From assembly GCA_020638975.1 (NCBI GenBank), contig JACKHN010000027.1, positions 1-64,000 on the forward strand: DNA of 64,000 nt, written 5' to 3'. This document shows, one piece after another, positions 1 through 9,668 of the stretch. The notes below the pieces were generated by a model that had not been told where the DNA came from, did no database searches, and saw only the letters and a program-made list of their open reading frames with translations. Origin of the DNA: Planctomycetaceae bacterium (lineage in GTDB: Bacteria; Planctomycetota; Planctomycetia; Pirellulales; Pirellulaceae). Positions within the stretch are counted from its first letter, which is position 1, and every line of letters starts with the position of its first letter. A program made the position numbers and the translations under genes.

Positions 1-152
1 ATCTGTTTGAGGTGAAATCGGAATCGACGGTTGATTCCGCACGGCCAAACCTATGGGCAATACAGACAATTTCGTTCCCGAAAACAGACACGCTGGGGCG
101 TCAGAACCAGTTTACTGGCAGAAAATGTGACGATGAAATTGCCGCAAAACGC

Positions 153-195
153 AAAAAAAAATAAGGCCACTTGCGAAGATCGCAAGTGACCTTAT
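153..195 (-). terminator. Rho-independent terminator of tmRNA gene
   Basis: On the minus strand a stem built from AAGGTCACTTGCGA and its near-perfect complement (one mismatch) closes on a short loop and is followed by a run of T residues (the A run at 153-160 of the plus strand). It begins a few bases after the 3' end of the tmRNA gene and is the obvious transcription stop for it. Confidence 0.85.
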
Positions 196-199
196 TCGA

Positions 200-553
200 T
201 GGAGGCGGCGGGAATCGAACCCGCGTCCCGAGACATTTCCATGCAAGCTTCTACGTGTGTAGTCAGTTCTTTGGTTGTCGAACGATCAAGCGCCAACCGA
301 CAGGCTATCGATCATCCCATCCGAGAACTTTGTTTCGCCTTAAGCGTGCTCGACGTGACTTAAGACTAGCCGGAATTGTGACCGACTTTTGGGACTCTCC
401 GGCGAAGTCCCGCAGTCGGGGCTACGTGCTACGCAGCCAGTGCAAGATTTGCATCTGCAACTAAAATTGTGATCAGCTTTTAACGTGGCCCACTGATCAA
501 CCACGACACGCCACCTACACTTCAGGCTATCCGGTCGAATCCAGTTCGCCCCC
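200..553 (-). ncRNA. ssrA: Transfer-messenger RNA (tmRNA)
   Basis: tmRNA rescues stalled ribosomes and tags the truncated protein for degradation. The 5' end GGGGGCGAACTGGATTCGAC and the 3' end CGGGTTCGATTCCCGCCGCC are the conserved tRNA-like halves; GGGGGCG pairs with CGCCTCC to give a seven-pair acceptor stem, with A200 as discriminator, and CCA is not encoded. The tag reading frame runs from 458 down to 429 and reads GCA GAT GCA AAT CTT GCA CTG GCT GCG TAG, giving ADANLALAA, which ends in the usual ALAA degradation signal. The 354-nt length is normal for a one-piece tmRNA. A strong terminator follows at 153-195. I could not identify a convincing promoter upstream of 553. Confidence 0.97.
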
Positions 554-745
554 CAAAGTGATCGTGACCCAATCAAGCAGTCACTCCGATGTGGTATCGG
601 CATTTGGTGAATCTTACTCCGGTTCACCTCTTGAAAACAGGTGGAGTCGCGAAAGATTCAACTTTCCACATGGGAATTCCCACATTCGTCGCGAGGATTC
701 CATCGCAGAATGTCACCAGCCCCTCGCGGCAATTACTATAGAGAG

Positions 746-1255
746 ATGAGCAGCAGTGCCCGCGAACCTTCCGCGATACGCCCGCCCCAAGCTCCGCGAT
801 CTGTGCGAGTGGTCAATTGGCCGCTGCGCGATGGCGGAATCCGCGCTTGGGCGATGGTTTTCGGTTTGGCGATGATCGCTGCCGTCGCGGCAGTAGTCGC
901 CCAAAGCCGAATCATGGGCGGAGCTTGCTTCGTGGCGTTGGTCATTGCTACATGGCGGCTCTGGCTTCCGGTTGTATTTGAGTTTCGATCCCGTGGAGTC
1001 GTTTACAGCGTGCTAGGTCGCGCGCGACAGATTCCTTGGAGCCAAGTTGCCCGCTTCGAGTCGAAGCGGCGCGGACTACTTCTTTTCGCAGAGGACGACC
1101 GCAGCCCACTAGCTCCCTTGCGAAGCATCCACGTTCAGTGGAATGGACAACAGGCTGCCATCCTGGAAGCCGTAAAATACTACACGTCGGCTCGAGTCTC
1201 TGTGGCTTCCACCCGCACCTATCTCGACGAAACGCTCGAGAATCCCGACGAGTAG
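746..1255 (+). CDS. Small membrane protein, PH-like domain, function unknown
   Basis: This 169-residue protein has a polar N-terminus, two hydrophobic segments at about residues 35-55 and 60-80 with a short turn (a membrane hairpin), and a cytoplasmic C-terminal half of about 90 residues. The pattern of a two-helix hairpin followed by a beta-rich part beginning VVFEFRSRGVVYSVLGRARQIPW resembles bacterial PH-like (YcxB/bPH2-type) membrane proteins; this is inference from layout, not from a catalytic motif. The ATG at 746 is chosen because GAGAG lies just upstream; ATG 710 in frame has no ribosome binding site. It is transcribed convergently with the ABC ATPase genes. Confidence 0.6.
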   Translation: MSSSAREPSAIRPPQAPRSVRVVNWPLRDGGIRAWAMVFGLAMIAAVAAVVAQSRIMGGACFVALVIATWRLWLPVVFEFRSRGVVYSVLGRARQIPWSQVARFESKRRGLLLFAEDDRSPLAPLRSIHVQWNGQQAAILEAVKYYTSARVSVASTRTYLDETLENPDE

Positions 1256-1270
1256 CGAAACTGCTTGTCG

Positions 1271-2296
1271 TCAGGAATCGGCTTTGAAGCAAGCGACCTT
1301 GTGGGCTCCGCCTTGCAACACGGGAAGTGTCTCGCGACACGAAGCCTCGGCAATTGGGCAACGATCCGCGAAAGAACAACCGGCGTAGATCTTCTCGGGC
1401 GAGGGAACTTCGCCTTGTAGCTCGATGCGTTGTCGCTCACGCTCAGCAACTGGATCGGGGATAGGAGCTGCAGATAGCAACGCCTTTGTGTACGGATGCC
1501 GAGGATTCGTATACAGCGCGGACTTCGGTGCCGTCTCGACAAGTCGGCCCAAATACATCACGCCAACTCGATGCGCGATGTGGCGCACGACCGCTAAGTC
1601 GTGCGCGATAAACACGTACGCCAGCCCCAGCTTCTCCTGCAGCTCCATTAGCAGGTTGATGACCTGCGCTTGGATCGAGACGTCCAACGCGGACACGGGT
1701 TCGTCGCAGATGATCAATCTCGGCTGAACGGCTAACGCACGCGCAATGCCAATCCGTTGACGTTGACCGCCCGAAAACTCGTGAGGATAACGATTCAAGA
1801 AGCGTGGATTGAGTCCCACCAAGTCCATTAGTCGCATGGCTTCGAGCTTGCGCTGTGTTCGCTCATAGAGCTTGAAGATATTCATCGGTTCGGTGATGAT
1901 ATTGCCGATCGTCATGCGAGGATTCAGCGAAGCAAAAGGATCTTGGAAGATCATTTGGAGGTTCTGGCGGTGCGGAAGCATTTCGAGGTCACTCAGGTGG
2001 TCGATCCGTTCACCCTGTAAGTACACTTCGCCGGCGGTCGGGCGGACGAGCTTCACGATTGCTCGTGCGGTCGTTGATTTTCCACATCCAGACTCACCTA
2101 CGATTCCGAGCGTCTCGCCTTCGGCCACTTGAAACGAAACTCCATCGACCGCGCGAATGAAACCTCGCTGTGCGTTCAGCAATCCACCTCGTCGAAATGG
2201 AAAATGAACAGAGAGATTGCGAACTTCAAGTAACGGATGCGTGAGACTTGTATTGAGTGACGTGGACGAAGAAACGCTGGTTGCAACTGGACTCAT
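1271..2296 (-). CDS. Oligopeptide/dipeptide ABC transporter ATPase, OppF/DppF type
   Basis: This is the second ATPase of a peptide-type ABC importer; it hydrolyses ATP on the cytoplasmic side to drive peptide (or nickel/opine) uptake. The 341-residue protein has Walker A GESGCGKST at 67-75, Q-loop Q118, signature SGGQRQR at 175-181, Walker B LIICDE at 194-199 and switch His232. The C-terminal oligopeptide-transport extension carries the cysteine set AGCSFADRCP...C...C, which in relatives binds an iron-sulfur cluster. Its ATG overlaps the TGA of the upstream ATPase gene by four bases (ATGA), so the two are translationally coupled. No permease or binding-protein gene is next to the pair, so the substrate cannot be read from context. 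Confidence 0.92.
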   Translation of the reverse strand: MSPVATSVSSSTSLNTSLTHPLLEVRNLSVHFPFRRGGLLNAQRGFIRAVDGVSFQVAEGETLGIVGESGCGKSTTARAIVKLVRPTAGEVYLQGERIDHLSDLEMLPHRQNLQMIFQDPFASLNPRMTIGNIITEPMNIFKLYERTQRKLEAMRLMDLVGLNPRFLNRYPHEFSGGQRQRIGIARALAVQPRLIICDEPVSALDVSIQAQVINLLMELQEKLGLAYVFIAHDLAVVRHIAHRVGVMYLGRLVETAPKSALYTNPRHPYTKALLSAAPIPDPVAERERQRIELQGEVPSPEKIYAGCSFADRCPIAEASCRETLPVLQGGAHKVACFKADS

Positions 2297-3297
2297 GTTC
2301 GTTCCTCCACAGGCTTCACGCTATCAACATCGATGAAGCAGGCGAAATCACCGCCTTCCGGGCGTTCGAACGCGGGCGGCACACTCTGCTCGCAACGAAC
2401 TTCGCGATAGGAGCATCTTGGGTAGAAAGAGCAACCCGCAGGAAGGTGTGCCAAGTCCGGAGGCTGTCCCGGGACGACCTTCAGCTTCTTCGAGAGATCG
2501 GCGTCCCAGCGAGGCACAGATTCAAGTAGCCCAAGCGTATAGGGATGCCGCGGATTGGCGAATAACGAGTCGACGTCCGCGCGTTCGACAATTTTGCCGC
2601 CATACATGACGAGCACGCGGTGGCAGATGTTTGCGACCACGCCCAGGTCATGCGTGATCATGATGATCGCGGTACCGTGATCTTTCTGGAGCTGTTTCAT
2701 CAGATCCAGAATCTGAGCCTGGATCGTCACATCCAATGCTGTACTCGGTTCGTCGGCGATAAGAATGTCTGGATTGCACGACAGCGCCAAGGCGATCATC
2801 ACTCGCTGACGCATACCGCCTGAAAACTGATGCGGATAGTCAAAGACTCGTTTCTCTGCACCAGTGATCCCGACTTGCTCCAACATTTTGATCGCATGTG
2901 CGATCGCTTCGTCGTGCGAGTGGCCGAGGTGCAACCGCGTGACCTCGGTTAGTTGTTCCTCGACGGTCAGGAACGGATTCAGCGCGGTCATCGGATCTTG
3001 AAAGATCATGGCGATGTGCCGTCCGCGGATTTGGGACAAACGCTTCGCATTGGCGGTTAATAGGTCCTCACCGCGATACAAAGCAGTTCCCGACGAGATA
3101 CGTCCAGGCGGCTGCGGTATCAGGCCAAGCATCGCCAGGTTCGTGACCGACTTGCCCGATCCCGACTCGCCAACGATCCCCAGCGTCTCGCCCGCCGCTA
3201 GATCAAACGACACGCCGTTGACAGCCCGGACAATGCCTTCGTCGGTGCGAAACTCGACTCGCAGATCGTCAACTTGTAAGAGTTTTTGCTCTTCCAT
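2293..3297 (-). CDS. Oligopeptide/dipeptide ABC transporter ATPase, OppD/DppD type
   Basis: First ATPase of the same importer, 334 residues. Walker A GESGSGKS lies at 43-50, Q-loop Q100 in IFQDPMTALNP, signature SGGMRQR at 159-165, Walker B ILIADE at 178-183 and switch His216. The C-terminal part holds AGCSFYPRCSYREVRC and a later FAC, the oligopeptide-transporter C-terminal domain. The two ATPases would form a heterodimer under two permeases, but the gene upstream is isocitrate dehydrogenase, so permeases and binding protein must be encoded elsewhere. The start ATG at 3297 gives a protein of the usual length. Confidence 0.92.
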   Translation of the reverse strand: MEEQKLLQVDDLRVEFRTDEGIVRAVNGVSFDLAAGETLGIVGESGSGKSVTNLAMLGLIPQPPGRISSGTALYRGEDLLTANAKRLSQIRGRHIAMIFQDPMTALNPFLTVEEQLTEVTRLHLGHSHDEAIAHAIKMLEQVGITGAEKRVFDYPHQFSGGMRQRVMIALALSCNPDILIADEPSTALDVTIQAQILDLMKQLQKDHGTAIIMITHDLGVVANICHRVLVMYGGKIVERADVDSLFANPRHPYTLGLLESVPRWDADLSKKLKVVPGQPPDLAHLPAGCSFYPRCSYREVRCEQSVPPAFERPEGGDFACFIDVDSVKPVEERT

Positions 3298-3607
3298 GCC
3301 TATAGAATCTCTAGGTGAGACGATCCTGCGTCAAGCCTGATCTACATAAAAGGCTGCAACGGGCAACGCGACCGCTTCTTTCAGCTTGCTATTGTCTGAT
3401 CGGCATGCGTTAGCATTTGAGCCGACTTGCCATGTCTTTGACAAGCTCCGCGAGTTTGTGGGGCGTGCTCTTTTTGCTAAGTCAGACAGCGTTCGATTTT
3501 CGTTAGTGCGACGCCAACAGCAGTTCGCCGACCGACGCTCGTCGAGAAAATCGTACTCCCGATTCTCCATGAGCTCACAGATCGAACTGCCTTGTGAGAT
3601 TCCGTTT
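3298..3607. other. Intergenic stretch, no supported gene
   Basis: About 310 bases separate the OppD-type ATPase gene from isocitrate dehydrogenase. An open frame of 79 codons on the minus strand (3331-3570) has no domain, no ribosome binding site and a shuffled-looking composition, so I do not call it. The stretch probably holds the promoter of the two ATPase genes, but no clear -35/-10 pair stands out. Confidence 0.4.
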
Positions 3608-5830
3608 CTAAACGTGCAGCGTGTCCAACGCCGCGTTCAAGGTCGCACTAGGTCGCATTGCTTGTTCCGTCTTCTCCGCATTGGGATGGTAGTATCCGCC
3701 GATATCGACAGGCGCGCCCTGCGCTGCGTTCAACTCATCGACGATCTTGACTTGGTTTTCAGCAAGTTGTTTTGCAAGTGGAGCGAATTGACTTTTCAGT
3801 TCCGCGTCTTTGGATTGGGCGGCGAGGGCCTCCGCCCAATACAGTGCCAAATAGAAGTGGCTGCCGCGGTTGTCCAATTCGTTTACTTTGCGTGAAGGCG
3901 ACTTGTCGTTGTCCAGGAATTTTCCGGTTGCTTCGTTTAACGTCTCGGCCAAGACAAGTGCCTTCGGATTGTTTGCTTTGGTACCGAGGTCTTCGATGGA
4001 GACAGACAACGCTAAAAATTCGCCAAGCGAATCCCACCGCAGATGTCCCTCTTCGAGAAACTGTTGCACGTGCTTAGGAGCAGAGCCACCGGCACCTGTT
4101 TCGAACAAACCACCTCCAGCAAGCAGTGGCACAATCGATAGCATCTTGGCACTGGTGCCAAGTTCGAGAATTGGAAACAAGTCCGTCAGGTAGTCACGCA
4201 GCACGTTGCCCGTGACGGAGATCGTGTCCTTGCCTTCTTTGCAGCGTTGGCAACTCAATCGCGTTGCCTCGACGGGCGACAAGATTTGAATGTCGAGCCC
4301 CGACGTATCGTGCTCTGGCAGATACTGCTCAACTTTTTTGATCAGGTTGGCGTCATGTGCTCGCTTCTTGTCCAACCAAAAGATTGCTGGTGAACCAGTC
4401 GCGCGGGCTCGTGTTACCGCCAGCTTCACCCAATCGCGAATCGGTGCGTCTTTCGTTTGGCACATCCGCCAGATATCGCCTTGCTCGACGGAATGCTCCA
4501 GCAACGCCTGCCCCGATCCATCGACGACTCGCACCGTTCCGCTGGCGGGAATCTCGAATGTTTTGTCGTGCGATCCGTACTCTTCGGCTTTCTGAGCCAT
4601 CAAACCGACGTTGGCCACGTTGCCCATCGTCGTGACATCGAAGGCCCCATTCTCTTTGCAGAAGTTGATCGTCTCTTGATAGACGCCGGCATAGCAACGA
4701 TCGGGGATGATCGCCTTCATGTCGTGCAATTTTCCATCCGGCCCCCACATTTGTCCGGACGAGCGAATCGCGGCTGGCATGGAAGCGTCGATGATTACAT
4801 CACTCGGCACGTGCAAGTTTGTGATGCCTTTGTCGGAGTCGACCATCGCAAGTTGTGGTCGACCTTTATAGACAGCTTCGATATCGGTTTTGATGGCCGC
4901 TTGCTGGTCTTCGGGCAGACTCACGATCTTTGCGTAGACGTCGCCCAAGCCATTGTTGGGTTCAATGCCGAGTTTGCGGAAGGTCGCAGCGTGTTTTTCG
5001 TAGACATCCTTGAAGAAGACTTCGACCGCATGACCGAAAATGATCGGATCTGACACCTTCATCATCGTGGCTTTGAGATGCAGCGAGAGTAGGACGCCGC
5101 TTGCCTTTGCATCGGCGATTTCGCGAGCAAGGAACTCTCGCAGCGTCTTACAACTCATCACCGAGGCATCGATGACTTCACCAGCTGTCAGCGATACTTT
5201 CTCTTTGAGAAGGGTCGTATTGCCGTCGTGACTGACGAGTTCGATTCGCACATCGCCAGCTTGATCCATCACGTGCGAGCGTTCGCTCGCGTAGAAATCA
5301 CCACCCGACATATGGGCGACGTGAGATTTCGAGTCCGGCGACCACGCGCCCATCGAATGCGGATGCTTTTTTGCGTAGTCTTTAACGGGAGCCGCGACTC
5401 GACGGTCGGAGTTGCCTTCTCGCAGCACGGGGTTCACCGCGCTGCCGAGCACCTTGGCGTAACGAGCTTTGATACTCTTCTCGACATCGTTCTTCGGTTC
5501 TTCGGGATAGTCTGGGACGTTATAGCCGTGGTCCTGCAATTCTTTGATCGCGGCGGCCAATTGCGGGATCGAAGCGCTGATGTTAGGCAGCTTGATGATG
5601 TTGGCTTCGGGAGTTTTCGCCAAATCGCCGAGTTCCGCCAACGCATCAGCCTGCTTTTGATTATCGGTCAAGTTCTCTGGGAATGTCGCAACGATTCTGC
5701 CGGCAAAAGAGATGTCTTTCAACTCAATCTCGATGCCAGACGAGGCGGTAAACGCTCGGATGATGGGTAAGAGCGAGTAGGTTGCCAGAGCAGGTGCTTC
5801 GTCCGTCATGGTATAAACAATAGTGCGCAT
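3608..5830 (-). CDS. icd: NADP-dependent isocitrate dehydrogenase, monomeric type
   Basis: It oxidatively decarboxylates isocitrate to 2-oxoglutarate in the TCA cycle with NADP. The 740-residue length and the N-terminus MRTIVYTMTDEAPALATYSL are typical of the monomeric (IDH-II) class, which shares no overall similarity with the short dimeric enzyme. Family stretches such as GGDFYASERS, GTSAKMLSIVPLL, GGGLFETGAGGSAPKH and DNRGSHFYLALYWAE are present. The ATG at 5830 is preferred over a TTG four codons upstream because relatives start at this point. It is a single gene, with intergenic gaps on both sides. Confidence 0.97.
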   Translation of the reverse strand: MRTIVYTMTDEAPALATYSLLPIIRAFTASSGIEIELKDISFAGRIVATFPENLTDNQKQADALAELGDLAKTPEANIIKLPNISASIPQLAAAIKELQDHGYNVPDYPEEPKNDVEKSIKARYAKVLGSAVNPVLREGNSDRRVAAPVKDYAKKHPHSMGAWSPDSKSHVAHMSGGDFYASERSHVMDQAGDVRIELVSHDGNTTLLKEKVSLTAGEVIDASVMSCKTLREFLAREIADAKASGVLLSLHLKATMMKVSDPIIFGHAVEVFFKDVYEKHAATFRKLGIEPNNGLGDVYAKIVSLPEDQQAAIKTDIEAVYKGRPQLAMVDSDKGITNLHVPSDVIIDASMPAAIRSSGQMWGPDGKLHDMKAIIPDRCYAGVYQETINFCKENGAFDVTTMGNVANVGLMAQKAEEYGSHDKTFEIPASGTVRVVDGSGQALLEHSVEQGDIWRMCQTKDAPIRDWVKLAVTRARATGSPAIFWLDKKRAHDANLIKKVEQYLPEHDTSGLDIQILSPVEATRLSCQRCKEGKDTISVTGNVLRDYLTDLFPILELGTSAKMLSIVPLLAGGGLFETGAGGSAPKHVQQFLEEGHLRWDSLGEFLALSVSIEDLGTKANNPKALVLAETLNEATGKFLDNDKSPSRKVNELDNRGSHFYLALYWAEALAAQSKDAELKSQFAPLAKQLAENQVKIVDELNAAQGAPVDIGGYYHPNAEKTEQAMRPSATLNAALDTLHV

Positions 5831-6259
5831 GGTCTCTGCCAATCCTATGAATCAGAAAGCTCTCACCAAAGTACATTCTCATCGCGCTGGCGAGTGGACG
5901 TCAGGCGATTGGCGTTAGTTTACAGCATCCGATCTAATCAACAACGCCCGCGCAGTTGCGAGAAGGCAGGACGGATTTCGCGAGGGAAAGAGTGGGGCGA
6001 CCAGGGATGCGGCAGTCAATTCTCGATTGGCTAGCATCTTCTAGAGGGGCGAGGAGGACATTGTCGCTGTCATGTTCCTCGCTTACGTTTGGAGTATAGC
6101 ACAATACCGCATAATCAGTGACTCGTGCCCCGAAGAATCCACGGATGAAGCAACAAGGCCCGCGGCTAGCGCCGTCGGCTCACGTAGAGTCGGTCCTTGA
6201 GTAAGCGGTATTGGAGTATAGCAGGAACGCCAACGGGGCATCGCCCGATTGGGAACGCA
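5831..6259. other. Divergent intergenic region icd / MscS gene
   Basis: This 429-base stretch separates two divergently transcribed genes and so must hold both promoters. A TTG at 6197 would extend the downstream protein by 21 residues, but this extension is polar and precedes the signal peptide. Two short direct matches of TTGGAGTATAGCA occur near 6090 and 6211. I see no RNA gene or complete repeat element here. Confidence 0.4.
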
Positions 6260-9200
6260 ATGTGGAGAATGCTGATGTTGTTCAGAGTCGCCGGTCTTAG
6301 CCTCGTTTGCATCGCGGTCTGGTCAACTTCCGGCTTGGCACAGCTCGCAGAAGTTCCGACCCAAGAGTCGCTCCCAACGCTAGATCAGATCAATTCGCTG
6401 ATCCAGGAAGTCGATGCGTCGTCGGATCTGGACGATCTGAAGAAGGCGAGTATTCGGCAACTTTATCAGCAGGCAGCCGCGTCCTTGGAATCGATTGCCA
6501 AGTCGACGGAAGATCTCGCTCGATTCGATTCCATGATCACGAATGCGGCGCGTACCTTGTCGGAAGTCACGGAGAAAATAGACGGATTGCCGAAGTCGTC
6601 AACGCCAATCGAAGGCGAATTGTCGCTCACCCAGTTACAGCAGCAGCTCGCGGCAGCCGAAGCTGAAGTTCTGCGCAGCCGTGAACAGCTTTCACAATTG
6701 AATAGTGACGTCGCAGCAAGGCAAGTCAGACAGCGAGAGGTTCCTTTGCAACTAGAGACAGCTCGTTCTCAGCTTGCCGATACCAACAGGCAATTGGCGA
6801 CGACCGCTCCCGAGAATGAGCATCCCCTGTTAACTCGGGCGAGACAAACGCTGCTCCGTGTTCAAGCTGCTGCGTTGACCAGTCAGATCGCGGCGTTGGA
6901 GAAGGAATTGCCGGCTTACGCAGCGACAACCGACTTGCTGCCCAAGCAACGCGACCTGGCGGGACAGACGTTGTCATTGGCGGAAGCGACGCAACAAGCG
7001 TTATTAAGTCGAATCGATCAGCTGCGCCGCGAGGAAGTCAGTTCCCAGGTCGACCAGGCTCTTCGTGTGCTGGAGCAAACATCCGACGTATTGAAGCCAC
7101 TTGCACAAACGACACTCGACTATGCGACTGAGAACCAAGCGATACTTCAACAGCTGAAAGAGACGGCGATCGCCCGTTCGGACACGGAGCGAATTCTGGG
7201 CAGCGTCAAACAAGAGTTTCAGCGGACGAGAGAGAAAGTCGAGACGGTTGGATTGACGGACTCGCTGGGCATTTTTCTTCGCTCGAAGCGGAACGATCTT
7301 GCGGTGTTGCGAGGGCAACACCATCCGGATCGTACCCGTCGCGGTACCGTTCAGGGATTGCAACTCCGATTGCTGCAGTTCGAAGATACCCGGTCCGAAC
7401 TGACGCAGCTGGATGTCGTCTTGGAGACGCGGCTCGCGGAGTTGCTCGTTGAAACTGCTGATTCCAAGTTGCGTAGTCAGGCTCGTAAACTGCTGGAATC
7501 GCAACGGGACTCGCTCGACTCGCTGTTGCAGAATCAACGGACTTATTTCGAGTCGCTTGTCGCATTCGACAGCGCCGAACGTGAGCTCATTCAACAAATT
7601 GATGAATACGCTGTTTATATCGAGGGTTGGATACTTTGGGTGCGAAGCGTGCCACCGCTGGGTGTTGCGGATGTGGAGAATACGCTCGACGCCGTGAAGT
7701 GGTTGGCGCGACCGGCGGAGTGGGGCGAAATTGCGAGAACGGCAATCGCCGGTGTGCAGAGAAGGCTGTTCGCGACAATCGTCTTTGCGGTGGCATTCAT
7801 CGCGTTAGCGTTTCGGCAACGCCATTTTCGTCGGCGGTTGCAGGAGCTTGGCTCGCAAGCCGAGCCTCGTCGTTGCCGCGATTTTAGGATAACTGTGGAA
7901 GCGGCAATTCTGACCGCGCTGATTGCTGCGGTATGGCCGACCCTTTTGTTTTTCACGGGTTGGCAACTCGGCAGCGACCCGAGCAGTTCGCTCTCGGCAC
8001 AAGCTTTGGGGTGGGCCTTCGTGTCTGCCGGCGCATTCCTACTGCTGGTCGAATCCACACGACAGATCTTGCGACTGAAGGGGCTTGCTCAAAGCCATTT
8101 CTCGTGGCCGGAGAAAACGCGTCGATCATTCTCACGACAATTGCGTTGGTTTTCGCTGACAACTCTGCTGGTTTTCGTCGTGGTGTTTCTACGCAGCCAA
8201 CCCAATGAACAGTTTCACCATTCGTTGGGGCGTTTATCGTTCTTGGCGCTGATGGCCTGTTCCTCATTCCTAGCATTCCGCACGCTTCGTCCTAGCGGTG
8301 CGATGTTTGTCGAGTTGGGAGAACGAGCCCCGACCGGATGGGGCTTTCGACTTCGTTCGTTTGTGTTTGTTACGGCGTTCGGCATGCCCGGTCTGCTGTT
8401 CATTCTGGCCGCGACGGGTTATTACTACTCCGCGTATCAACTCGCGCAACGACTCATGGAAACGGTGGCTCTGGCGGTGATGTTAGTCACGGTGACGGGC
8501 TTGTTGCTGCGTTGGATCCTCATCCACCGTCGACGTCTGACCTTCGAGCAGAAGATCGCGGCGCGACAGCGGGCGGTGCTGACCGAGAGTGGCGACTCGC
8601 CGAAGGAATTTATCGACGAGGCGGAGTCCGCGGTCGATCTAGTCGAAGTGACAAGGCAAACACTTGAACTCGTCCGTGTCCTGGTTGTCGTCGTGGCATT
8701 CTTGAGTGGTTGGTGGATCTGGAACGATGTGTTACCCGCACTGGAGTTTCTAGCGAGTGTCGAGGTGTGGCGGATCAACCTGCCCAATCGCATCGAGATC
8801 ATCACTTTGAAGCACTTGTTCAGTTGTGGCCTCACGATGGGACTTACGTTTGTGGCCGTGAAGAATGTTCCCGGCCTGCTGGAATTGTTGTTCCTCCAAC
8901 GTTTGCCGTTGGATGCAGGTGCGCGTTATGCAGTAACGACGATCGCACGTTATGCTTTGGCGGTGCTGGGCGTCATCATCGGTTTCAGCTTCATTCATAT
9001 CGAGTGGTCGCAGTACGGCTGGATCGTTGCGGCAGCCACTGTGGGGTTGGGCTTCGGTTTGCAAGAGATTTTTGCCAACTTCGTATCGGGACTGATCGTA
9101 TTGTTGGAACGACCGATTCGTGTCGGCGATGTGGTGACGGTCGACGGAATCACCGGAGTCGTGCAACGCATCCACATGCGAGCGACTGTATTGAGGAACT

Positions 9201-9640
9201 GGGATCATCAAGAGTTGATCGTGCCGAACAAAGAGTTTGTCACAACGAAACTTCTGAATTGGACTCTGAGCAACGCCACGAACCGTGTCGTGATCAATGT
9301 TGGAATCGCGTACGGCAGCGATACCGAACGGGCGAGGGAGATCATGAGGCAAGTTGTCGCGGAACACTCGAATGTTTTGGACGACCCGGTTCCGTCCGTT
9401 ACCTTCGAACAGTTTGGGGATAGTACGCTAAACTTCATCATACGATGCTACATCCCTCAGCTTGATGGTCGCCTGGCGACAATCCACGAACTGAACACGC
9501 AGATCAATACCCGGCTTCAAGCAGCAGGTATCGAGATCGCGTTCCCGCAGCGAGACCTTCATCTGCGCACGGTTCCGCCGGGCTGGCCGACGATGCAAGG
9601 TACTGCGCCGAAGCTTCGGGGGAGCGAGTCGGAAAAGTGA
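6260..9640 (+). CDS. Large mechanosensitive channel, MscS/MscK family
   Basis: The 1126-residue protein is an osmotic safety valve of the large MscK/MscM-like type. A signal peptide (MWRMLMLFRVAGLSLVC, cleaved near AQLAEV) is followed by a long periplasmic coiled-coil region to about residue 490, rich in Gln, Leu and Glu. Roughly ten membrane helices follow, then the MscS core: the pore helix with GLGFGLQEIFANFVSGL, the motif RPIRVGDVVTV of the beta domain, and LIVPNKEFV. The C-terminal cytoplasmic domain ends with IAFPQRDLHLR. The ATG at 6260 is chosen because it begins the signal peptide. It is a lone gene, convergent with corA. Confidence 0.93.
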   Translation: MWRMLMLFRVAGLSLVCIAVWSTSGLAQLAEVPTQESLPTLDQINSLIQEVDASSDLDDLKKASIRQLYQQAAASLESIAKSTEDLARFDSMITNAARTLSEVTEKIDGLPKSSTPIEGELSLTQLQQQLAAAEAEVLRSREQLSQLNSDVAARQVRQREVPLQLETARSQLADTNRQLATTAPENEHPLLTRARQTLLRVQAAALTSQIAALEKELPAYAATTDLLPKQRDLAGQTLSLAEATQQALLSRIDQLRREEVSSQVDQALRVLEQTSDVLKPLAQTTLDYATENQAILQQLKETAIARSDTERILGSVKQEFQRTREKVETVGLTDSLGIFLRSKRNDLAVLRGQHHPDRTRRGTVQGLQLRLLQFEDTRSELTQLDVVLETRLAELLVETADSKLRSQARKLLESQRDSLDSLLQNQRTYFESLVAFDSAERELIQQIDEYAVYIEGWILWVRSVPPLGVADVENTLDAVKWLARPAEWGEIARTAIAGVQRRLFATIVFAVAFIALAFRQRHFRRRLQELGSQAEPRRCRDFRITVEAAILTALIAAVWPTLLFFTGWQLGSDPSSSLSAQALGWAFVSAGAFLLLVESTRQILRLKGLAQSHFSWPEKTRRSFSRQLRWFSLTTLLVFVVVFLRSQPNEQFHHSLGRLSFLALMACSSFLAFRTLRPSGAMFVELGERAPTGWGFRLRSFVFVTAFGMPGLLFILAATGYYYSAYQLAQRLMETVALAVMLVTVTGLLLRWILIHRRRLTFEQKIAARQRAVLTESGDSPKEFIDEAESAVDLVEVTRQTLELVRVLVVVVAFLSGWWIWNDVLPALEFLASVEVWRINLPNRIEIITLKHLFSCGLTMGLTFVAVKNVPGLLELLFLQRLPLDAGARYAVTTIARYALAVLGVIIGFSFIHIEWSQYGWIVAAATVGLGFGLQEIFANFVSGLIVLLERPIRVGDVVTVDGITGVVQRIHMRATVLRNWDHQELIVPNKEFVTTKLLNWTLSNATNRVVINVGIAYGSDTERAREIMRQVVAEHSNVLDDPVPSVTFEQFGDSTLNFIIRCYIPQLDGRLATIHELNTQINTRLQAAGIEIAFPQRDLHLRTVPPGWPTMQGTAPKLRGSESEK

Positions 9641-9668
9641 TCAACGCTCGCTTCTGGTAATGGCCAGC

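Noticed and set aside
3386..3895. 169-codon plus-strand frame over the 3' end of the isocitrate dehydrogenase gene
   Set aside because: It is antisense to a clear gene and has no domain or ribosome binding site.
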